Positions 11,541 to 22,700 of a stretch of 64,000 nucleotides of DNA are shown piece after piece. Positions within the stretch are counted from its first letter, which is position 1, and every line of letters begins with the position of its first letter. Origin of the DNA: Rotaria sordida (lineage: Eukaryota > Rotifera > Eurotatoria > Philodinida > Philodinidae); assembly GCA_905250125.1 (NCBI GenBank), contig CAJNOL010000281.1:1-64000 (forward strand), in the 5' to 3' direction. The notes beneath the pieces are model-generated. The model was not told the origin of the DNA, did not search any database, and worked only from the letters and a program-made list of their open reading frames with translations. The position numbers and the translations under genes are program-made.

Positions 11541-14120
11541 TTATTTATTTGTATTAACACCTGCTTGACGAACTTGTAATTCATTATGATATAATTTTGA
11601 TAAAATTGATAATTGATGTTTCAATACATGTAAACTACTCGATGATTGAGTACGATTAATATCATTCAATAAATCATTATCGATTAATGAATCTGAATTT
11701 TTTTTCTCATCAAACCAATGAGGATTTTTAACAATTAATATTGGATGAGCAAAAAGAAATGAATAAAACCCTAAAACAAAAGATTCAAAAAAACAATTTT
11801 CTTAACAACAAAAAAAAACATATCATACATTCTTGTGGAACATCAACATGTGTTTTATTAAGATTTAAACAAAGTATATGTTCAAAACGATGTTTAGCAA
11901 TTTGTTCAGCTTCTTCAAATGTTTTTGTTGAACGTAATTGATCAATTGTATCAAATATTTCTTGTTCTTCAAATGGTGAAAGAAAACCAATACGAGTATC
12001 AAAACGATGATGTTGTCCAACAAGAATATTATTTAATGATGATATTGGATGGGACTAAATCGAAGAAATGATTTTATTCATTACAAAAAAATATTACAGG
12101 ATATAAAATATCAAAAACGATGTACCTGCTGTTGCTAACAAGACCACGATTTTTATATCCTATCTATCGTCATCACAACACATTATTGATATGCGATTAC
12201 TGTTAATCTCTAACTCAAAATGTCTGGGACAAAGTTTTTTCAGATCTGCTCTTAGCGATGTTAGTGCTTCGGATTCTGATTTTTGCCTACAGAAAACTTA
12301 GTGTTCGTCAACCTGTCGCGTGCAAATGTTTACACGTAAACGCCAACACGTCCTTTAGATCGTGTTTTGCGATATAAAAAAAAAAATTTTTTTTTATTTC
12401 TGTTACCGTATTCGTAAATGCCTGTGGCTTAGTGATTGTTGGTTTTGGTGTTGTAGATTTCGTTGTAATTGATCGACTATCTATAGTTGATTCTGTTTTT
12501 TGAGTATCACCATTTGTTGTTATAACTGATGGTTTACTAAGACGTGGTCGTCCACGTTTTCTTCCTGTACTACTTCCATTAACTGTTGGCGTTTCATTAG
12601 TATTTGTTGATGTACGTGGTTGATATGAAACAGATGAACCATTAGCTGTTTGTCCGAAAACGGTTGTATTTTCATTTGGTGCTGTTGAATTACGTATATA
12701 TCGACGTTTAGCTGGTGGTGTTATTGATGCATCAGTATCATTGGATGTTTGTTTTTTGAATTTTATTTTAACCGATGGTGTCTTACGAACGGGTACTTCA
12801 TCAACAGATGATTCATCGTCAGATTTGAATTCAAAAGTTTTTTCAGCAAGTAATGAACGATCATTAGGATCAAGTGATGATGTTGGTACATTTGATGGTT
12901 CAGATATATCTTCTGATTTTGTCACTGATGATTTTGGTTTTCGACCTGGTTGACCTTTTGGAGTAGCTACGAAAACAAAAAAAAAAAGAAAAATATTTCA
13001 TGAAATTTTTTTTCTTGCGTTCTATCAATTATTCATACTAAGTTTTGATGTATAAAATTGAATTTTCGGTTCAATTTCTTCTAGACGTGTTTCACTTGTT
13101 TGTTTAAGTGCTTCATCAGCTTCACGTACAGCCATTTCCCAATCTTCACGACGACCAATAGTTACTTTCAATTGAAATCGTTCTGTTAATTGTTCTTTTT
13201 GTGATTTTGTTTGAGCCTGAAAGAACAAAAAAAAAAACAATTTTCAAACTATTCCATTCAATTATCTTCAATCTACCTTATCAACAATTTCTTGTGCATA
13301 TTTAGTAAAAGCTTCAACACCTTGATATGCAATTATTGCTGCATCAGGAACCCATGCAAAATCAGCTGTTGAACCATAAAATACGACAAAATACATTCGC
13401 TTTGCACGTGTATTACCTATAATAAACAAAATAGATTTTTTTTTCTTTTATTTTCTCCTTGCTTGATGACTCACCAGACACTTTAGTGAAACATCGTGTT
13501 GTATCATTTGGATCGCGAATAATAAGACTGGGCCACCTGGATAAATAAAAAATAATGTATTTATACAAAAAAACAAAGACGTACCATGGATGTCCACCAA
13601 TTTTAACCCAAACAACATCAGCAACATCATGAACAATTGGAATATTTTTCTCTCGTTCTTGTTCATCATCAGCATCAACAGCTGCTTGTTCTGCTGAATT
13701 ACGTTGTGCTTTTGTTTTTTTTGTTTTACTACTACCATTTATTATAGTTATTGATGATTCTTCACCTAAATTTTGAATAGGATTATTTTTCTAATTCAAT
13801 GAATAGAATTTACGTTTTGGTAATGTACGTCTTGGACGACCATTCAGTGTATTTGACTCATCAGTTTCAACAGGTTTTTTAGCTGAACGTTTTCGTTTGC
13901 CTGGTTTATTTCCTATTGATGGTTCGTCAATACCATTCATTGATGTTTCTTCGTTATTTGTTCGTTCAATATCATTAGTGGATGTATCCATTTTTGTTAC
14001 CGTTTCCGATTGTTCTAAATAATGTAAACAGATTTTTTTGTGAAGCGAAAAAAAACCAGGGACAAATAAATGCATACCTTTCATAGGAGAAGAAGACGAA
14101 GCGATCACGTCAGTACTCAT
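11541..14120 (-). CDS. PWWP-domain chromatin protein (NSD-type PWWP), no SET domain
   Basis: Nine reverse-strand exons (14120-14078, 14014-13814, 13765-13585, 13536-13475, 13416-13277, 13216-13039, 12966-12407, 12054-11829, 11770-11541) join in phase to 606 residues. Residues about 128-205 are a PWWP domain: DVVWVKIGGHPWWPS, then YFVVFYGSTADFAWVP, with the aromatic cage in place. PWWP domains read H3K36-methylated nucleosomes and DNA. The helical tail after it (EDWEMAVREADEALKQTSE) resembles the tail of NSD methyltransferase PWWP domains. A Ser/Thr-rich linker carries an AT-hook-like GRKRGRPR near residue 405. The last 150 residues form an unrecognised block (HHRFDTRIGFLSPFEEQEIF...). No SET or PHD is seen, so it is probably a reader rather than an enzyme. 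The 352-nt intron before the last two exons carries repeat sequence. Confidence 0.82.
12120..12370. repeat. Interspersed repeat fragment in a PWWP-gene intron
   Basis: Part of the enlarged intron 12055-12406 resembles the segment near 24250-24310. Both carry TGCAAAT, a CAACAC block and then CCTTTTAGATCGTGTTTT (with small changes) in the same order. It is probably an old transposon fragment, because the other introns of this gene are 48-72 nt. Confidence 0.5.
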
Positions 14121-14477
14121 TTCGATACGTTCGAATACAAAAATGTTAATCTAGTTTGATATAAGCACAATGTCAAAAGACGAAGAATTGAATAAACAAA
14201 GCCTATTTATTAATGAGCCAATGATTTTTAAGTCTTTGTTTTTTAGATGTTTACAAAATGAATCAATTTTAAATTTATAAATTAATTAAGTTTTGAAGAA
14301 ATATTTATTTTTTTGTAACTTATTTTATTTCTTGAAATTGATAAAATGCATAAATATGTTAATATAAAAATTGTAGAGGTCGTTGCTAAGTAATTGTTAA
14401 TAATGTTAGAAGTAAATGATTGATAAAACAAAGTGTTTCTAACATTTGTTTGTTCTTTTCTTCTCAACACAGGAGAA
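14121..14477. promoter_or_regulatory. Shared 357-bp head-to-head promoter region
   Basis: The starts of the PWWP gene (reverse) and CIMIP2 gene (forward) face away from each other across 357 bp, so both promoters must lie here or overlap the first exons. No clear TATA box or other named element stands out. A splice-acceptor-like CAACACAG sits just before the CIMIP2 start codon. That could be a 5' UTR intron acceptor or, if this is a bdelloid, a spliced-leader acceptor. Confidence 0.5.
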
Positions 14478-16535
14478 ATGACAACGGTAGAATTCGGTGG
14501 TGGACCAACACTTGAAGCTCGTCGACAATTCGTTAATCTTAAAGATGGTTCAGAAATTCCAAAGTATGAATAGATGAGTAGAGAAGTTATTGGTAAAACT
14601 TATACAGATCCAAGAAAATAACACTTAAACGATCATAAAAACAAAAATCGGTTTTTGTTAACTCGTAAAACGATGATCGTTTGCTAGCAAATAGACGGGT
14701 TACGACACAACAGAATGTAATGCGCCATTTTCTGACAATCGGAATGTTCACATTGGGTAGAATAAGTTTCCACGTATTGCGATAAGAAATACATTTAGAG
14801 TCTGATAACATAATACAAATATTTTCTTGTTTTTTTTTTATTTTATTTTATTCAACACAAAGAAATGTTGCATATAAGTACTAATTTAATGTCAATTGAT
14901 ATATCAACTAATTTGATTCTAAATTTATTAAAAAAAAAATATCAAAATTGTTAGTAAAACGACGAACTACATGATATTTTGTTTTGTTGCAATTATAAGT
15001 TTTCTCCTCATTCATTCATATTTAATCATGTTACAATGAAAACTTATCAAATCAATTTTTTTTTTCAAAAATTTATAATCTTTCATGTTGATGACTTAAA
15101 AAAACATTGTTAAGAAAAAAAATAGAATGAACATCTCTTGAAAGTTTTTTAACTTCAAACGATTATATTCGAAATGCAAACTATAGAAAAAAAAAAAAGT
15201 ATTTTATTCCTTTTTGTTTTGTTATTAAATAGATATACTGGACATATTCATCAATTACGATTTCGTCAAGGTCATACATATGGTGAAGAGACGCATCGTT
15301 TATCTAAAGAATTTCCTCATTTATTAAAACGTTCAAGATCAGATGTTGTTATTAAATATGATCAATCTGATCCATATATAACACGAGAATTTTCTGATGG
15401 ATTAATTCCAGGTTATACAGGTAATGAAAAACTTTATCATTGTTTTGTTTTTTTTTTTCTTTTTTGTAATAATTATTCTAAATTAGGTTATGTTCCTCAA
15501 CGAAAATATCAACATGGTAATCGATATCGTATTGAAACTGATGCTTGTGTAGCTGGAACAAAAACTGCATATGAAAAAGAAAGACAAAAAGTTCAAGATT
15601 TACAACGTACTATTAGTGCTTATCCAAAAACTAAAAGTTCAAATAGTGGTACAGTTCTTAAACATTTTCTTGATTATCATCGAGCATATCATCCAACTGA
15701 ATGTTCTCAACAAGGTATGTACAAAAGAATTTTTATTCTTTTTTTTATTAAATAATTTATATGATAATTATAGATGATCGTCGACCTTTTGTTGAACCAC
15801 CTATGCCTGGTTATAATGGTTATATTCCTCGTATGAGTCCAATAGGTGTTGGTCTTGGTACACGTTATCATGAAGCAACAAAAAGATCTTTAAATCGTTT
15901 TGCAGTTGAAACAACAAATTCAATGACAAATTTTTCAACATCCGTTGATAATCAACCGATATCAGCAGATTATAATAATCAATCGAAGTAAATAATTTAT
16001 TAATTCAATTAATTCATATATATATATATATATATATTCATTTAATTCTAGACGGGTTGTTATTTATATATATAGTAATGATTTGCTTTTAGAAAGGCAA
16101 AAAAAAACAGATTCTACCTGCTCTATAGTAGAAAATACTATGCACCCACCCCACTCCACTCTTTATAAAATTCAAATAGCAAAAGAAAATATTAAAATAT
16201 AATTTTCTAATTTAAGTTGTACACGAAGTTTAATTGATTTTACACGACCACGTCCAATATCAAGTTCATCACATCGAATCTATGCTCAGTCGGGTATGAT
16301 TCCGAGATATACTGGTTATCTACCACGTAAGATTTATTATATACAAAAAATTAAATTTTTGTTCTTTTTTTTTTTTTTTTGAAAACTTTTTCTTTAAGAA
16401 CGTAAATATCGTGTTGGACAAACTTTTGGTGATACAACACGTGATTTACCTGTTTGTTCTCATTCAGGTTCAAATTATGGTGATATGGTACGATCAAAAA
16501 CATTTATAGATTCGAGTTCAACTAATTCTTATTGA
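14478..16535 (+). CDS. CIMIP2: CIMIP2/FAM166 ciliary microtubule inner protein
   Basis: Six exons (14478-14563, 15233-15420, 15487-15714, 15774-15987, 16217-16326, 16399-16535) join in phase to 320 residues, close to vertebrate CIMIP2A (FAM166A). The family lies inside the lumen of axonemal doublet microtubules and stabilises them. The family signature Pro-x-Tyr-Thr/Asn-Gly recurs four times: IPKYTGHI, IPGYTGYVPQ, MPGYNGYIP and IPRYTGYLP. Each is followed by a basic stretch with a Tyr or Phe (for example RKYQHGNRY and RKYRVGQTFG). Intron 1 is enlarged to 669 nt by a decayed MITE, and intron 4 contains a TA microsatellite. The gene ends tail-to-tail with the DCX-EMAP gene, 230 bp apart. Confidence 0.85.
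14603..14757. mobile_element. Decayed copy 2 of the CCCAGGT MITE, inside CIMIP2 intron 1
   Basis: The right end read on the reverse strand (CCCAATGTGAACATTCCGAT, then GTC-GAAA-GGCG) matches the end of the element at 8763-9033, and the left end (CAGATCCAAGAAAATAAC...) matches its other end. Many CG positions have become TG/CA or AT. The copy is shorter by about 115 bp. Confidence 0.6.
16018..16037. repeat. (TA)n microsatellite in CIMIP2 intron 4
   Basis: About ten uninterrupted TA dinucleotides lie inside the 229-nt intron 15988-16216. Confidence 0.85.
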
Positions 16536-16765
16536 AAGAAAAGAAAACAGTATTCATTTTTTCTATCATTGCCTTTTTTTTTTTTCTACTTTCACACCTT
16601 TTGTTCCATATAAACAAATATTTTTGAGCTTTGTCTTTTTTTTAAATACATTATTTTGATGCAGTTTCCATTGACTTTATTTTGACAAATTTCATTAATA
16701 AAAATATTTTAAAATAAATAATAAGCAAGAATGAGACAGAAACGAATTTACAACAATTATTATAG

Positions 16766-19700
16766 TTAAATATTTAATTGAATTTCAATAATAGCCGGAT
16801 TATTATTTATTGTTAAGAGATATGTATTATTGCTTGTCGATGGTATCATATTTTGAATAGAATCAAGACCAATATCTAATGTTCGAATGATTCGCTATGA
16901 ATGAGAAATTAAAAATAAAAAACAAAAAATAATTAATCTTCGATACGAATTTTTTACTTTTTGAAAATTTTGAAATACACGAATTTGACCATCTTTACCA
17001 GAACAAAGAACAAGATTAGGTGATAAAACAATTGCGGATGTATGCATTTCAATAAATGATTTGTCTATAAGAGAAATATAGATTTTTTCTATTTTTATGT
17101 AATATTCATATATTTGATTGTTTCCGACAAGCATAAAAAAAATTTAACTATATTCATAAACGAGTAAATAGCAGTGTCATTATTACCTTAGTATGTCTAT
17201 TTCCTTTTCATAGCTTCGGGCTGAATTTTGTTTTTTTAGGTAAAAGTGTGATCGTTGAATTTTTTTTAGAGATAGAAGCTAAAAGAAAACAAATTCTAGG
17301 AATCATTACAAACATGAAATATCAATAGCGTTCAAAGTATTTTTTTTTCTTTCTGTATCCATGTTTATGGTATCAATCTTTTACTATTATTAGTCTAAAT
17401 TGCAGGAATGTTTCGTGTTTTTGGGTTCTCGATTAAGAAGGCTCTCCCCAAAGTGTCCGACCTGCTTCAATTTTTTTTTTACAGTTTCATAGTAACTTTG
17501 GACAGAAGCCGAATTTTGAAATAGCGTTGGCCTTTCTCTGGTACAAAGTGAAATAAAAATAAACCGACAATATCGTTGAAACTGAATAAGATTAAGATAG
17601 GCTCTGAATCTGAAAATCTTGTTTCGATTGGATTCGGGTTCAGAAAATCTTGGATCTGATAGGCTCTACCCCGAGAAAGGGACGATTTAATGTCAGTTCG
17701 TCTATTGTGAGAGGAGCAGGGTTACGACAAGTTTCGTTCTTGTTTTGCCCCCGCCTCGCTCCTAAAAAATATCGATAACTCTATTCGAGTTCTTCAAGAT
17801 TGAAGATGAGCAACCATTGTTACGTGAAGGTCAATGCAAAATGAAAAATCATTCAGTTCTATCGGAGAACAACAACAATGACTCATAATTAGGACTATTA
17901 TCCTTCTTCCTGCAAAACTGAATTTCATACTAATTTTATTCTTTTGAAAATAAAGATTTTTTTTTTTTGTTGTCATTTCTATTTCTATTTTTATCATACC
18001 GATTGTACTACAAGATATTGGATGTGTCATTTGATACCATGAAATATTGTGAAGACTTTGTTCTCGAACAATATCAAACGATTGTATTGACCCTATAAAC
18101 CATACGAAATTCTTTTTCAGTCGAGAATTCTTTTTTTTACCATTACTTACAAATATTATAATTATTATCACTGTAAATTGCAAGAAGATAATTTGAATCA
18201 ACTGACCATATAATATCAATTATTGGTGTATTATTATTATTCTATATAGATCATACATATATATTTTAAAAAAAAGGACTCTACTTTCATTCTATACCTG
18301 AAAAATTCCATCTGTTCGAAGGTTAAAATCACCATTACCTAATACATTAAATATACAAATTCTTCCATTTTGTAATCCAACAGCTAAATCTTCACCGTCT
18401 AAATTAATCAAAAATATAATCTTATGAAATTTTGTTTTGTTTTTCTATAAATCATACTTGGTGAAAATCGAACTGCTTTTACTCCTGTATTAATTTTTAA
18501 TATAATTGTTGTTATATAATATGAAGATAAAGTATCATAGATAAGTAATTTACTTGTTTCAGTTCCAAGAGCAATTATATTTCTTTGAGGATGTAAAGTT
18601 GCACATGAAATTAATTGCTAAAATGAAAAAAATTTATTTTTTATTTTTTTGTTAAAAATAAAAATAAAATTAACCGGAGATTTAATTGACCATTCAACAG
18701 ATCTTGTTTGATTATTCCATTTAAATAAATATCGATCAGAACTTATTGAAAAGAAATAATCTGTATTTTTATTAGAACATATACATATCGATGGACTTGT
18801 ATGTCCCTAAAGAAAATAATTTATTTATATGAATTTTTATTTTTTAATCTATATATTAACATACACGCATTATAACATTAATTTGTTCTGTATCAAATTC
18901 TTTTAAAAGAATATAATTTAATTTTGTTCCAATGATGAATCCTCGTCGAATAGAACAAATTGATTGAATTAAACCAAATGTATCTTTTAACTAATTCAAA
19001 CGAGAAAAAAAAACAAAGAAAACATCATAAAATTTTCTTTTAGTACAATCATTACTGATATATGTTTAATTGTATTTAACTTAACATTCCAAAGTATCAT
19101 TTGATTTTGGTCATCAGCAAGAAGAACAACTTCTTGATTAATACATACAATGATATGCACATCATTCTATAAATGAAATATACATATATAAGAGATTTGA
19201 CTAATCTGATAAAGATATTTAAATTCAATTTTCATTGCTCTATATGTAGCCTAAGAGTACCTATTAGAAATATTAATCATCGTATTATTAAAAAATATAT
19301 ATAGAGAGAACGTTATGATGATTTTCATAAAATGACGAAAATTACAGTTGTTATTCCTGTTCTATGTAATCTTCATTGGAATAAATATCTTGTTCGTAAT
19401 AAAAATTAGTCAATGCAGCCGTTTTGGGGTTAAAATGTAGAACTCATATGTGTTCTTTAGCCTTATTATACTAATACAAAAACATTATTTGTTTTTTATG
19501 TTTGCCTTGTTGTCATTCGTTCGTTATTTTTCATTTTCGTATTTCTTAACCATTGCAACTAACCCTGTTGTACATATACGTTATATCTACAGCAGGTCAT
19601 AACACAATATTTTTCATCGCGATAAGTTTAGAAACGCTGGTGTTGGTTATTGTTCAAACTTATAACTTAATCACTTCACATCTTTTATGTTAATCATATG

Positions 19701-22700
19701 ATGACTGTGGCAAAGTAATGTACAAAGGTGTTTCAGTCATTCTAATTTCGAGGAAGACTTTCGAATGTTCTAGAACTGTCTGAGTCTTGTTGTTAATACT
19801 GTTTTAGTAAATGAATAAGTTTGATAAAAGTACGATTAAACAAAAACTTTTACGAAAGGTAATCAATTATTTTAATTTCGGACAAGATAACTAATATTAT
19901 AACTGATAAAAAAATATCATATCTTTCTGATATATTATAAAAGCTGTTCGATCAAAAAGGAATCGAGATATTGACTTGAATATTTTCTCAAAAGATAACT
20001 CCTGTAATGCTCTAAAAAATCCAATTAAATAATTAGGTATAGTTTTCCAATTATTCTTTAGAATAGCTCGAAATATCTTTTGAAAATTGAGAAAAATACT
20101 GCGAGTGACATTTTTTTTTATGAATTATCTGTTATCACTGAAAACAAAAATATGAATAATGATTACCTCTAAAATACTTTCTTCAATAACTACTAATTTT
20201 GGTTCATTATTAATTAAACACCAGACATGTACACTTCCAACTTTATCACCAACAATCAATTTTTCACCATTATTATAAGATGCAACTGCACCTGTATAAA
20301 TATTCTAATATTTTAAAATAAAAAAAATAGAAAAATAATCAATCATATTTACTTTGAAATTATTATCTTACTTGAACTTCTGCTTCTCGTTGTATTGTAA
20401 TTTTTAATGGTTTTGAATTCCAATTAATACGATAAAATAATAAATATTGTTGACTTATACATGCAATCCATTCATTTGTATTAAAAACAAATAATGCCGA
20501 AAGTATTTTATCAGATTTAGTCTAAAGAATAAAAATTACGGTCATCGAAAGTCGATTGATTGACAATTGACCAATCAGATGAGGTTTTGATGGAGATTTT
20601 CGATTTAGACTACCTACCTGGTCTCTCGAATATTCGCAGATCACTTGACTGAATTTGAAAGTCTTAGGAAAAGTCTTTTAGCTCTCGAACGGAAACAGTT
20701 AGGAATGTCGATCATATTAGAAGAATTTTTTTTTCTATTGATTTGTCCGATTAAAAATATAAATCGAAAGGAAAATAATCCACACCTTTATATATTGAAA
20801 TGAATAGTAGATTTTTTTTTTGTAATGAAAAATAATACTTACATTAATACTATAGATTATTTCATTACGTTTCCAATCGATAAATAAAATAGTTTTTGGT
20901 TTATCACGTGAAACAATAAGAAGAAAATTATCATCTGATTTAGGTGAAAATGATAATAGAGATATATCAGTACCAAATTGTTCTTTACGTAATTCAACTA
21001 TTGTTTCAAGTTTCATATAATCCCAAATATGTATTGAAACATAAGAACGATCTTTTGATAAAATTGTTTCACTTGAAGCAACTAATGAATTATATCGATG
21101 AACAGTAACACTAGAATAGTAAAAAGAAACGAAATTTTATATACTAGATTGCTCAGTTAAGCAATCAACAATGACGATGATGATGCATTAGGTGTGCTGA
21201 CATAGTATATCATTATCAAGAAAAAGTATTGAAGAATATTTTTCAGATGTGATACGAATAAATTTTGCACTAAGGCTTGTTCAAAAAATAGTGCTTGCGG
21301 GTATTTTTGAAATAATTCAAGAATGGAAAGAGCTAGAGAACTGCAGTTTTCATCATTACATAGGTAAATGAGTGCTCTATATATTTAACAAGATATACTG
21401 AAAATTTTTGCAGATTCAGAGCTTTGCCATTATGAATCTTTCAAAGGGTTCATCGTGGTTTTTTCAAGTGTTACATAAGCTTATATGCCCAAACTATGCA
21501 AAAGAAAGCTTGAGTGTCTCTCTACAAAATGACACAAGGCTAACTTCTCTAGCTATTATGATTCAAAAATGGCTCACATTTTCCTGAGGACCATGCAAGT
21601 GATTTTCTCAACAGACGTTTTTGATCATGATTTCCTTTGGTGGACTTGCTGCTCTGAATCTTGAACAACTTTCGTCATTGAAGATAAAGTGTTAAACTAT
21701 GAGGAATGAACATGAATTCAAAATATGTTATTAACCTTTTGAATCCGGACAATTCTTATATTTTTTACGATCTTATAGAAAAATCATTCTCTCTTGCATT
21801 CTATCATCGTGAATCAGCTGTACAGATTTATATTCTATTGTATATGAAACGTGGATTGATACAGCCATATTGATGTACATTTCGTTTCGCAGCTGTTTAT
21901 CGATACAGTAGAACGAAAAAAAGAAAAATTCTTGCATTCTGCTTGTCTTCAACCTGAAGACAACGGCAACGAACTCTTTGAAAGATTGATAATGATAAAG
22001 TTCTGAATCTGCAAGGATTTCCAGCATGTCTTGGTAAATATATAGAGCATTCATTGACCTATGTAATAATGAAAACTGCAGCTCTCCAGCTCTTTCTATT
22101 CTTGAATTATTTCAAAAATACCCACAAGCATTATAGGTCAGGAATGAGACCGCTAGAAAAAAAGTTACCCGAACCGGATAGAGGTTGAGATCGACAACAA
22201 AAACTTGGTCCCGAACATCTCTATTTTGCAGGAGGGCTTAGCTAATTTTCGAAGGAGCGTCGCCCTCTTAGCCCCGACGACAGATAAAACACAGAATATA
22301 TATGAAGTTTCAATTATCATCTTCGATTGTTATCAATAGTCAACATGCGTGATTTACTATAATATCACTTACCAAGTTATTGGATTATTGTGTTTAGTAT
22401 AAAACCGTTGTTGTTTTGAATTAGGTTCATATATAATACATATTGAATTAATTACATAGAGTATTTCATTTTCAGATAAAGTATAAAGAGTTTTTGTTGT
22501 CTCTTTGGTACCATCATAACCGTGACTAAATATTATGAAATTTAAACAAGAAAAATTTTTTTTTGGTAAAAACATATTTGTAACTTACATCCAACTAATA
22601 AATAATTTTACATCTAGAAGAATAATATTTATTAATAAAACAAAAATGATTAAGAATATTTTTAAAATAAATACCTTGTTTAGGAATAGATTTTTGAAAT

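Noticed and set aside
12741..12953. 70-codon forward frame
   Set aside because: It is antisense to PWWP exon 7, whose phase and codon bias are clear.
21773..22054. 93-codon reverse frame
   Set aside because: It lies in the transposon within the DCX-EMAP intron and is not conserved in the other arm.
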